A DNA stretch of 5,911 bases from Microbacteriaceae bacterium (lineage in GTDB: Bacteria > Actinomycetota > Actinomycetes > Actinomycetales > Microbacteriaceae), in assembly GCA_017744755.1 (NCBI GenBank), contig JAGIAU010000137.1:1-5911 (forward strand), given 5' to 3'. The first letter of the stretch is position 1. Each line of letters starts with the position of its first letter. Below, in pieces: positions 1 to 5,508 of the stretch. The notes under the pieces were generated by a model. The model worked only from the letters and a program-made list of their open reading frames with translations. It searched no databases and was not told the origin of the DNA. Position numbers and translations under genes: made by a program.

Positions 1-692
1 ACGCCGTACGTCTCCGGGGCGTCCCAGCGGACGAGGGTCTCCCAGATGTGGTAGTTCGTGAAGTACCGGTGCTGGTTGTAGGGCGGGTCGAGGTACAGGA
101 AGTCGGTGCGCGGCAGCGCGTCGACGACGTCGAGCGCGTCGGCGAGCAGCGCGGCGCCGGCGCCGCGCAGCAGCTCGGGCCGCCGCAGCGCGAGGTCGTT
201 GTGCGCGCGCGGCGCCCAGCGCTTCAGGTAGGCCATCTGCACGCCGGTCGTGCTGTCGACCCGGTCGGCGGCCTCGAGCAGCGAGGTGAGCAGGACCGGG
301 AAGAGCGGGGAGTCGCGCCAGTGCGTCTCGAGCCGGTCGCGGATCGCGTCGATGCGCTCGCCGTTCTTCGGCTGGAAGTAGCGGGAGCGCTCGCAGAACA
401 CCTCGGTCACGTACCCCCGCCGCCCGGGCAGCGCCGACAGCTCGGCGAGGGCCTCGGCGAGCGCGTGCTCGTCGACCGTCTCCGCGTCGGTCGCGATGTA
501 GCAGTCGGCGAGCACCTTGCTGTAGGTCGCGGTGTCGACGGCGGTGACCGTCATCCCGCGGCGCTTCAGCTCCTGCGCGACCCGCGTGGTCCCCGTGAAG
601 AGGTCGACCGCGGCCCCCGCCTCGACCGCCGAGGCGATCCGCCCGAGCACATCGACCAGCACCCGCTTCGAGCCGAGGTACTTGATGGGCAC
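1..692 (-). CDS. D12-class adenine-specific DNA methyltransferase (3' end outside window)
   Basis: This enzyme probably transfers a methyl group from S-adenosylmethionine to N6 of adenine in DNA. About 230 codons are visible and the frame is still open at the left edge. The N-terminus reads IKYLGSKR, as in Dam/D12 enzymes. The SAM-binding motif I is DLFTGTTRVA (residues 30-39), then PKNGERIDAIR, and the catalytic motif IV is DPPYNQHRYFTNYHIWE (from residue 202). The order motif I then DPPY, and the NQHRY context, fit the COG3392-type methylases. The GTG start at 690-692 is fixed by an in-frame TAG only four codons upstream (702-704), and later starts would remove the IKYLGSK segment. The Shine-Dalgarno sequence is weak. 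It lies 61 bp downstream of the prenyltransferase on the same strand and has its own candidate promoter. No restriction endonuclease is visible, so it may be an orphan methylase or have a partner beyond the left edge. The recognition sequence cannot be read from the protein. Confidence 0.9.
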   Translation of the reverse strand, partial: MPIKYLGSKRVLVDVLGRIASAVEAGAAVDLFTGTTRVAQELKRRGMTVTAVDTATYSKVLADCYIATDAETVDEHALAEALAELSALPGRRGYVTEVFCERSRYFQPKNGERIDAIRDRLETHWRDSPLFPVLLTSLLEAADRVDSTTGVQMAYLKRWAPRAHNDLALRRPELLRGAGAALLADALDVVDALPRTDFLYLDPPYNQHRYFTNYHIWETLVRWDAPETYG

Positions 693-728
693 ATCCCGAC
701 CCTACGTCGGGGTGATGGCGGGCGCGCC

Positions 729-757
729 TTTATGTGGCGGATGCCCAATTCCGTCAC
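729..757 (-). promoter_or_regulatory. Candidate sigma70-type promoter for the methyltransferase
   Basis: Read on the minus strand, GTGACG (757-752, 4/6 to TTGACA) is followed after exactly 17 nt by CATAAA (734-729, 4/6 to TATAAT). This is one of the few AT-richer patches in the window. The -35 box overlaps the stop codon of the upstream prenyltransferase. Transcription would begin near 722, giving a leader of about 30 nt before the GTG at 692. This is a match by eye only, without experimental support. Confidence 0.35.
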
Positions 758-1443
758 CCCGCAGGGGCGAGGAACTCCGGCCCGGCGACGACGAGCAGGC
801 CGAGCCCCGCGAGCAGGAGGACGGCGAGCAGCGCGATGAGCGCGGGCCGCGGCAGACGGTGCGGGAACCCGAGGACGCCGGTGCGCCGGTCGTCGTCGAG
901 GTCGGGGAGCGCGTTCGCCAGATGCGCTGCCCCGCCGAGGAGCGCGCCCGCCCCGACCGCGGCCCAGCCGGGCAGCGCCGGCTCCGCGCGCGACAGCGTG
1001 ACGAGCACGGGCACGAGTCCGAAGGCGACGAGGAACGGGACGATGGAGAACGCGCTGCGCTTCAGCCCCGCGTTGTAGGACCACGCGGCGCCCAGCATGA
1101 TCGCGTGCACGCCGACGGCGGCCCAGCCGAGCGGGACGGTGACGAGGAGCGCGGCGGCGGCGCACCCGATCGCGACGGCGCGCACGAGCTGCACCGGCAC
1201 TCGGCCGAGGGCGACGGGCTTGTCCCGGCGGCGCGTGGCCCGGTCGCGCGCCGCGTCGATCCAGTCGTTCGACAGACCGACCGATGCCTGATCGAGCGCG
1301 GTGGCGACGCCGAGCACGACGATCCGCCACGTCTCGAGCCCGGCGAAGGCGCCGAGCAGCACCGCGATGACCGTCACGCTGAGCGCGGGCCACGGGTGCG
1401 TGGAGCGCAGCAGCGCGAGGGGGATGCGCCCGAGCGCGTTCAT
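754..1443 (-). CDS. UbiA-family prenyltransferase, short form
   Basis: This is a membrane-embedded enzyme of the UbiA superfamily, which transfers a polyprenyl or similar diphosphate-activated group to an acceptor. Both Asp-rich motifs that bind Mg-diphosphate are present: N59-D60-x-x-D63-x-x-x-D67, followed by DKP (74-76), and D181-L-D-D-D185, followed by RRTGVLGFPHRL. The conserved aromatic loop SYNAGLKR sits at 122-129. About seven hydrophobic segments can be counted. At 229 residues it is shorter than typical UbiA/MenA proteins (about 280-300 residues, nine helices), and only one clear helix follows the second motif, so the last two helices seem to be missing. No frameshift is evident: the frame is clean and ends at TGA (754-756). 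The start ATG (1441-1443) is preceded by a weak GGGACGG. It lies 49 bp after the VOC gene. The acceptor is unknown; lipid-quinone or polyprenyl-lipid chemistry is the family expectation, but no men or ubi neighbours are visible. Confidence 0.88.
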   Translation of the reverse strand: MNALGRIPLALLRSTHPWPALSVTVIAVLLGAFAGLETWRIVVLGVATALDQASVGLSNDWIDAARDRATRRRDKPVALGRVPVQLVRAVAIGCAAAALLVTVPLGWAAVGVHAIMLGAAWSYNAGLKRSAFSIVPFLVAFGLVPVLVTLSRAEPALPGWAAVGAGALLGGAAHLANALPDLDDDRRTGVLGFPHRLPRPALIALLAVLLLAGLGLLVVAGPEFLAPAG

Positions 1444-1451
1444 CGACGGCC

Positions 1452-1491
1452 GTCCCGGTGGTCGAGCGAACCTGCAGGGCCTCGCCGGGAC
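1452..1491 (-). other. Imperfect hairpin between the VOC and prenyltransferase genes
   Basis: GTCCCGG (1452-1458) is perfectly complementary to CCGGGAC (1485-1491). After a 4-nt bulge on one side (1459-1462), CGAG (1463-1466) pairs with CTCG (1481-1484). The loop holds the palindrome CCTGCAGG (1471-1478). On the minus strand it begins one nucleotide after the VOC stop codon and ends nine nucleotides before the prenyltransferase ATG. There is no T-run, so it is not a classical intrinsic terminator. It could be a 3'-end stabiliser or partial attenuator, or it may be chance in GC-rich DNA. Confidence 0.3.
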
Positions 1492-1492
1492 C

Positions 1493-1981
1493 TCATCCGC
1501 CGGCGACGGCGGCCTCGATCGTCGCGATGTCGATCTTCCGCATCGGCTGCATCGCCTGGAAGGCCCGCCGCGCGACCTCGGCGTCGTCGGAGGTCACGAG
1601 GTCGAGCAGTCGCCGCGGGGTGACCTGCCAGGAGAGCCCGTACCGATCGCGGAGCCAGCCGCACATGCTCTCCTCGCCGCCGGCGGTGAGCGCCGACCAG
1701 TACCGGTCCGTCTCGCCCTGGTCCTCGGTCGTGATGACGAAGGACACCGCCTCGGTGAACGCGAACTCAGATCCCCCGTTCAGCCCGACGAAGCGGGTCC
1801 CGGCGAGCGTGAAGTCGACGAGCAGCACCGCCCCGGGCTCGCCCTCCGTCGCGTCGGAGGGGAAGCGGGTGATCCGATCGATCGAGGAGTCGGGGAACAC
1901 GCCCGTGTAGAACTCGGCGGCGGGCAGCGCCTGCCCGTCGAACCAGAGGCAGGGGTGGAGCTTGGATGCGATCCGGGCCAT
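1493..1981 (-). CDS. PhnB-like VOC-superfamily protein (3-demethylubiquinone-9 3-methyltransferase-type domain)
   Basis: This 162-residue protein matches the glyoxalase/bleomycin-resistance (VOC) fold family that databases often call PhnB-like or '3-demethylubiquinone-9 3-methyltransferase domain'. Despite that name, members are not proven methyltransferases. The hallmarks run in order: HPCLWFDGQALPAAEFY (9-25) with VFPDSSI, then LNGG (66-69), FTEAVSFVITTEDQGETDRYW (74-94), CGWLRDRYGLSWQV (106-119), and a C-terminal AMQPMRKIDIATIEAA. It covers the whole single-domain length, so it is complete. The ATG at 1979-1981 is chosen because family members begin about this distance before PCLWFDG. The frame stays open further upstream, but that stretch overlaps the previous gene and looks unrelated. 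It begins 10 nt after the stop of the small upstream gene, which indicates a shared transcript. The substrate is unknown. Confidence 0.9.
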   Translation of the reverse strand: MARIASKLHPCLWFDGQALPAAEFYTGVFPDSSIDRITRFPSDATEGEPGAVLLVDFTLAGTRFVGLNGGSEFAFTEAVSFVITTEDQGETDRYWSALTAGGEESMCGWLRDRYGLSWQVTPRRLLDLVTSDDAEVARRAFQAMQPMRKIDIATIEAAVAGG

Positions 1982-1991
1982 GCCCGCGACG

Positions 1992-2228
1992 CTACGCCGA
2001 GTCGTCCTCGCGCGGCAGCATGATCGTGATCTTCCCAGACTCGGGGTCCCACGGCGGGTCGCCAGGAGCCGGGGCCGGTGCGGGCAGCTCGGTCTGCGTC
2101 TCCCAGATGAGCCGCGCCTCCTTGGCGTCCGGATGGAAGACCTCCTCGAAGGCGGCGCCCATGAACCCGCCGCCCTGGCGGCGCCACCGGAAGCGGTCAT
2201 CGGAGGCCCGCGCGTTCGCTCCCGCCAT
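1992..2228 (-). CDS. Small conserved actinobacterial protein (DUF6191-like?)
   Basis: This is a predicted 78-residue soluble protein of unknown function. The second half, GFMGAAFEEVFHPDAKEARLIW, followed by DPPWDPESGKITIMLPRE, resembles from memory a family of short actinobacterial proteins with a 'FxP' N-terminal helix and a DPP..D..SGK(I/V) segment (possibly DUF6191); this match is tentative. No signal peptide or membrane helix is seen. The codon pattern, with GC-rich third positions, fits a real gene, and it ends 10 nt before the VOC start. The ATG at 2226-2228 is preferred because a TAGCCT box lies exactly 7 nt upstream, a leaderless arrangement. An internal ATG (2160-2162) would give a 56-residue protein starting MGAAFEEVF, with AGGGCGG upstream, and is the main alternative. 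Confidence 0.65.
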   Translation of the reverse strand: MAGANARASDDRFRWRRQGGGFMGAAFEEVFHPDAKEARLIWETQTELPAPAPAPGDPPWDPESGKITIMLPREDDSA

Positions 2229-2235
2229 GTCCGGC

Positions 2236-2241
2236 AGGCTA
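2236..2241 (-). promoter_or_regulatory. -10 box of a probable leaderless promoter (minus-strand operon)
   Basis: On the minus strand TAGCCT fits the actinobacterial TANNNT -10 pattern. It is followed by seven nucleotides (GCCGGAC) and then the ATG at 2228, so transcription would start at or next to the start codon. There is no clear Shine-Dalgarno sequence and no good TTGACA-like -35 at normal spacing. It mirrors the plus-strand box at 2278-2283. Confidence 0.45.
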
Positions 2242-2275
2242 GGCGACGATCCTGCATGCCCCGTGTGACGTCGCC
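2242..2275. repeat. 7-bp inverted repeat within the divergent promoter
   Basis: GGCGACG (2242-2248) and CGTCGCC (2269-2275) are perfect inverted copies separated by 20 nt. The left arm directly touches the minus-strand -10 box and the right arm lies 2 nt before the plus-strand -10 box, so each promoter reads CGTCGCC followed by TAGNCT. A GCATGC palindrome (2254-2259) lies near the centre. It could be a shared operator or promoter-proximal element for a regulator acting on both directions, or a chance match. No regulator gene is present in the window. Confidence 0.4.
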
Positions 2276-2277
2276 CG

Positions 2278-2283
2278 TAGACT
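2278..2283 (+). promoter_or_regulatory. -10 box of a probable leaderless promoter (hydrolase-ABC operon)
   Basis: TAGACT (TANNNT; T, A, A and T match the consensus) is followed by GACGCC and then the ATG at 2290. A start six or seven nucleotides downstream of the box would put the first RNA base on the start codon. No Shine-Dalgarno sequence precedes this ATG, and no convincing -35 is seen. Both facts are usual for leaderless actinobacterial genes. Confidence 0.5.
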
Positions 2284-2289
2284 GACGCC

Positions 2290-3021
2290 ATGGGGAGCAT
2301 GGAGGTCGTCGGCGACCTGTTCTATTACCGCGCCGAGCCGGCCGTCCCGCCGCGCGGTGCGATCGTCGTCATCCATGAGATCTGGGGGCTCGTCGACCAG
2401 ATCAAGGGCGTCGCGGACCGCTGGGCGGCCGAGGGCTACCTCGCCGTCGCCCCCGACATCCTCAGCCGCGGCGGCGTGACGCCGGACGTCGGGCTGGAGC
2501 TGCAGCAGGCGCTCGCGCATCCGGACGAGGCGGTCCGCCTCGAGTGGCAGCCCCGGCTCCGGGAGAAGCTGACCGCCGCCCGCGAGCCCGAGTACGCGCG
2601 CGGCGCGCTCGCGCAGCTCGTCGGCCTGCTCGACCGGCTCGACGAGGAGCCGGGCGTGGACGGCCGGATCGCCGTCACCGGGTTCTGCTTCGGCGGCACC
2701 TACGCCTATGCCCTCGCGGCGGAGGACGACCGCGTGCTCGCCGCGGTCCCCTTCTACGGGACCGCGCCGGCCGCGGAGAAGATCCAGGACATCGGCTGCC
2801 CGGTCCTCGCCCTCGTCGGCGAGCTCGACGTCCCCATCATGGAACGGCTGCCGGAGGTGCGCGCCGCGATGACGGCGGCGGGCGTCGACTTCGAGGCGGT
2901 CGTCTACCCGGAGGCGCGGCACGCGTTCTTCAACGAGACGAACCCGCTCGCCTGGAATCCGGAGGTCGCCGCGGACGCGTGGGCGCGGGCGACGGCGTTC
3001 GTCGCGAAGCGTCTTGGCTGA
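2290..3021 (+). CDS. Dienelactone hydrolase family protein
   Basis: This is a predicted cytoplasmic alpha/beta hydrolase of 243 residues, the normal size for the dienelactone hydrolase family, which opens lactone or ester bonds using a cysteine nucleophile. The active-site set is intact: E30 in HEIWG, nucleophile C133 in GFCFGG, D180 in GELD and H211 in ARHAFF. The HEIWGL segment and APDIL (54-58) are also typical. An extra, charged stretch around 66-105 fills the region between strands. No signal peptide is seen. The ATG at 2290 is chosen because of the -10 box six nucleotides upstream; ATG 2299 is an alternative with an unusably close GGGGAG. Its stop overlaps the TTG start of the ABC ATPase, so it is the first gene of a three-gene operon. 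Many such proteins have unknown substrates, and a role in chlorocatechol breakdown is not supported by the neighbours. Confidence 0.92.
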   Translation: MGSMEVVGDLFYYRAEPAVPPRGAIVVIHEIWGLVDQIKGVADRWAAEGYLAVAPDILSRGGVTPDVGLELQQALAHPDEAVRLEWQPRLREKLTAAREPEYARGALAQLVGLLDRLDEEPGVDGRIAVTGFCFGGTYAYALAAEDDRVLAAVPFYGTAPAAEKIQDIGCPVLALVGELDVPIMERLPEVRAAMTAAGVDFEAVVYPEARHAFFNETNPLAWNPEVAADAWARATAFVAKRLG

Positions 3022-3799
3022 GCCGGCCGATCGGCTCGTCGGCGCCGCCGCCGCGATCGAGCTCGCCGGGATCGTCAAGCGGTACGGCGACCGCCTCGCC
3101 GTCGCGGGCATCGATCTCGCGATCCCGGCGGGAACGTTCACCGGTCTCCTCGGGCCCAATGGCGCGGGCAAGACGACGACGCTCTCCATCGCGACCGGGC
3201 TGCTCCGGCCCGACGCGGGCCGCGTGCTGCTGCACGGCGTCGACGTATGGGCGGATCCGACCCGGGCGAAGCGCATGGTCGGGGTGCTCGCCGACGGCGT
3301 CGACCTCTTCGACCGGCTGACGGGCGAGCAGCTCCTCCACTACACGGGCCTGCTCTACGAGCTCCCGCGCGAGACCGTCGCCCAGCGCGCCGCGGAGCTC
3401 ATCGACATGCTCGACCTCGGCGCGGCGGCGGGTGCCGCGGTCGCGGACTACTCGGCCGGCATGACGAAGAAGATCGCCCTCGCCTGCGCGCTCATCCACT
3501 CCCCGCGGGTGCTCGTGCTCGACGAGCCCTTCGAGTCGGTCGACCCCGTCTCGGCGGCGAACATCCGCGACATCCTGCACGGCTTCGTCGCCCTCGGCGG
3601 AACGGTCGTCGTCTCCAGCCACTCGATGGACCTCGTCGAGCGGATGTGCGACCACGTCGCGATCGTCGCGGCCGGCCGGGTGCTCGCCGCAGGCCCGATC
3701 GACGAGGTGCGCGCCGGCGTCTCGCTCGAGGACCGCTTCCTCGAGCTCGTCGGCGGCCGGCGGCACAGTGAGGGGCCGGAGTGGCTGCGACCGTCCTGA
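3014..3799 (+). CDS. ABC transporter ATP-binding protein (ABC-2 exporter type)
   Basis: This is the cytoplasmic ATPase that would power the membrane protein encoded next. The 261 residues show an A-loop aromatic (Y24 in VKRYGD), Walker A GPNGAGKT (47-54), signature YSAGM (146-150, in place of LSGGQ), Walker B VLVLDE (166-171) with catalytic E171, a D-loop around ESVD (174-177) and the switch histidine H203 in SSHSMD. The Q-loop position reads GVLADGVDLFDRLTGEQ (90-106), with Asp instead of Gln. The start is TTG at 3014: no ATG or GTG lies in frame before the first conserved strand, and the TTG overlaps the hydrolase stop by 8 bp, which suggests translational coupling. The product shares a 19-bp overlap with the permease gene. 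The transported substrate is unknown. Confidence 0.94.
   Translation: MAEPADRLVGAAAAIELAGIVKRYGDRLAVAGIDLAIPAGTFTGLLGPNGAGKTTTLSIATGLLRPDAGRVLLHGVDVWADPTRAKRMVGVLADGVDLFDRLTGEQLLHYTGLLYELPRETVAQRAAELIDMLDLGAAAGAAVADYSAGMTKKIALACALIHSPRVLVLDEPFESVDPVSAANIRDILHGFVALGGTVVVSSHSMDLVERMCDHVAIVAAGRVLAAGPIDEVRAGVSLEDRFLELVGGRRHSEGPEWLRPS
3771..3775 (+). promoter_or_regulatory. Ribosome binding site of the permease
   Basis: AGGGG lies five nucleotides before the GTG at 3781, inside the end of the ATPase gene. It is the best-spaced Shine-Dalgarno sequence in the window and supports the GTG start. Confidence 0.6.
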
Positions 3800-5364
3800 C
3801 CCTGCTCCGGCTGCGCTTCCAGGTGCTGGCGAACACGCTCCGGCGGAGCCCGGTCATGCGCCTCGCCGTGATCTTCGGCGCGCTGCAGGCGCTCGTCCTC
3901 GTCGCGGTCGCCTACACGACGGCCCGGATCCTGCTCATCAAGGAGCTGCCCTTCGAGCGGCAGGCGCCGTGGGTCGTCACGGGCGCGCTCGTCACGCTCG
4001 GCTGGATCATCGCCCCGCTCATCGTCGGGGGCGCGGGGTCGGCGCTCGACCCGCGGAAGCTCGCGCGCTTCCCGCTCCGGCCCGGCCGGATCCTCGCGGC
4101 CGAGTTCCTCGTCGGCGTCGCCTGGGTGCCGGGCGCGGCGACGCTGCTCGCCGCGCTCGCCGCCGTCTACGCCTGGTCCGACTATCCCCTCGCGGCGCTC
4201 GTCGCGGTGCCGAGCGCCGCGCTCGTCCTGGTGACCTGCGTCGTCGGCTCCCGCGCCGCGACGGCGCTGGCGGGGAACCTCGTCGACCGGCATGGCGCCG
4301 CCGGACGGGTGCTCGCGACGTTCATCGCCGCGGCCGTCATGCTCGCGCCCATCGGCCTGGCGCTCGCGGTGTTCTGGCCGCCGTGGGCGAACTTCGAGGC
4401 GCTCGTCGACGCGATCGCGCTGACGCCGCTCGGCGCCGTGTGGGCGATCCCCGGCTACGTCGCGGACGGACGGACGGACCGGCTGCTGCTCTCGCTCCTG
4501 GTCGCGCTCGGCACGATCCTCGTGCTCGGGCTGCTCTGGTGGCTCGCGCTCCGGGAGTCGCTGCGCTCGCGGGGCGCCGCGGGGCACCGGCTGCGCTCCG
4601 GCAGCCTCGGCGTGTTCCGTCTCGTCCCGACCGGCCCGGTCGGCGCGATCGCCGCACGCAGTCTCGTGCTCTGGGTGCGGGACCCCCGCCTCGTCGTGCA
4701 GCTCGTCATCATCCCGGCGGTGCCGATCCTCTTCCTGCTGCTCGCGTTCGCGCAGCGGCTCGACTGGCTCGCGTTCGTCGCGGCGCCGATCGCCGCCGGC
4801 CTGCTGCCGCTCGCGCAGTTCGCCGGGATCTCCTACGACGGCACCGCGTTCTCCTCGGAGGTGGCCGCGGCGGTCCGCGGGCGCGCCGATCGGCTGGGCC
4901 GCGCCCTCGCGCTCCTCGTGGTCGCCGTCCCGATCGTCGGTCTCGTCGCGGTGCTCGCCCCGCTCGCCGTCGGCTCGCCGACGCGGGTGCCGGCGGTGCT
5001 CGGACTCGCGTTCGCCGCGCTGCTGACGGGCACCGGCATCGCGAGCGTGTCGTCGGCGCTCGTCGTCGTCCCCGTGCCGGCGACCGGCCGGAACCCGTTC
5101 AGCGCGCCGCCCGGGTCGAACACGACGCAGGTCGTCGGCTCCTATGTCGTCACCGGGGCGACGGGCACGGTGCTGGCGCCGATCATCGTGCTGGGCGCGT
5201 TCGCCCTCGCGACGGGGGATCCGGTGCTCGGCTGGGGGACGCTGGTCGCCGGACTGCTGTGGGGCGGTGCCGCGCTCACGGGCGGGATCGTCGCGGGCGG
5301 CCGCATCCTGGACCAGAACGCGCCCGAGCTGCTGGCCCGGCTCCGTCGCCTCCGGATGCGGTAG
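3781..5364 (+). CDS. ABC-2-like transporter permease, about 12 membrane segments
   Basis: This is the integral membrane partner of the preceding ATPase, 527 residues, probably an exporter. About twelve hydrophobic segments can be counted, roughly at 27-47, 65-86, 105-130, 134-155, 178-201, 236-257, and then six more between about 300 and 510. This fits a duplicated six-helix ABC-2 arrangement, as in large actinobacterial permeases that work as a single chain. Cytoplasmic-looking basic loops are DPRKLARFPLRPGR in the first half and VRGRADRLGR in the second. An NPFSAPPGSNTTQ loop (from residue 438) precedes the last pair of helices, and the protein ends in the basic tail LLARLRRLRMR. The GTG start at 3781 has AGGGG five nucleotides upstream and overlaps the ATPase by 19 bp. 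Substrate unknown; lipid, peptide or drug export is possible but not shown. Confidence 0.9.
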   Translation: MAATVLTLLRLRFQVLANTLRRSPVMRLAVIFGALQALVLVAVAYTTARILLIKELPFERQAPWVVTGALVTLGWIIAPLIVGGAGSALDPRKLARFPLRPGRILAAEFLVGVAWVPGAATLLAALAAVYAWSDYPLAALVAVPSAALVLVTCVVGSRAATALAGNLVDRHGAAGRVLATFIAAAVMLAPIGLALAVFWPPWANFEALVDAIALTPLGAVWAIPGYVADGRTDRLLLSLLVALGTILVLGLLWWLALRESLRSRGAAGHRLRSGSLGVFRLVPTGPVGAIAARSLVLWVRDPRLVVQLVIIPAVPILFLLLAFAQRLDWLAFVAAPIAAGLLPLAQFAGISYDGTAFSSEVAAAVRGRADRLGRALALLVVAVPIVGLVAVLAPLAVGSPTRVPAVLGLAFAALLTGTGIASVSSALVVVPVPATGRNPFSAPPGSNTTQVVGSYVVTGATGTVLAPIIVLGAFALATGDPVLGWGTLVAGLLWGGAALTGGIVAGGRILDQNAPELLARLRRLRMR

Positions 5365-5392
5365 CGGGCTCGCCCGAGCGGCCCGAGCAGTG

Positions 5393-5473
5393 CTCCGGCA
5401 CCGTGCTTCCACTCCGGCACCGCGCTTCCACCGGGTGGGACCGTGGTGCTGCGGTGGAACCCTGGTGCGGGAG
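5393..5473. repeat. Four 19-bp units folded into one long hairpin (2 direct + 2 inverted)
   Basis: Unit 1 (5393-5411, CTCCGGCACCGTGCTTCCA) and unit 2 (5412-5430) are exactly adjacent and differ at one base (T5404/C5423). After CCGGG (5431-5435), unit 3 (5436-5454) and unit 4 (5455-5473) are inverted relatives, again exactly adjacent, 14/19 identical to each other. Folded, unit 1 pairs with unit 4 and unit 2 with unit 3: 28 of 38 positions are Watson-Crick, five are G-T and five are mismatched. In plus-strand RNA the G-U pairs raise this to 33 of 38; in minus-strand RNA they become C-A mismatches. It lies 28 bp after the permease stop and 35 bp before the stop of the convergent gene, with no T-run. 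Likely roles are transcript-end protection or termination, or a dispersed intergenic repeat family; none is proven. Confidence 0.85.
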
Positions 5474-5508
5474 CCGGGCGGCGGGGATGTTCGAGCCGCG
5501 GGAGCGGA

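Noticed and set aside
48..839. A 263-codon plus-strand frame opposite the methyltransferase
   Set aside because: It is antisense to the DPPY-containing methyltransferase and made of Val/Arg/Glu/Gly low-complexity sequence. The minus-strand frame carries the real motifs.
1982..2257. N-terminal extension of the VOC protein to an upstream ATG
   Set aside because: The extra 92 residues are Arg/Ser/Pro-rich, overlap the small upstream gene in another frame, and are not part of the VOC family, which begins near the ATG at 1981.
5365..5385. GC-rich self-complementary stretch CGGGCTCGCCCG after the permease stop
   Set aside because: The apparent 5-bp stem has only a 2-nt loop and no T-run, and such matches are frequent in this GC-rich background. 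The larger hairpin just downstream is the better-supported structure.
3448..5412. A 654-codon open frame on the minus strand, opposite the ATPase and permease genes
   Set aside because: Its product is a low-complexity run of Arg, Glu, Asp, Gly and Pro with no domain. It lies antisense to two clearly recognised genes and follows from the strong GC bias of their third codon positions.
5393..5473. CRISPR-like repeat array
   Set aside because: The units are directly adjacent without spacers and half are inverted, so this is a folded tandem repeat and not a CRISPR array. No cas gene is present.
5481..5508. A GTTCGAG stretch reminiscent of a tRNA T-loop
   Set aside because: The flanking five bases do not pair as a T-stem on either strand, and no anticodon arm, D-arm or acceptor stem can be built around it.
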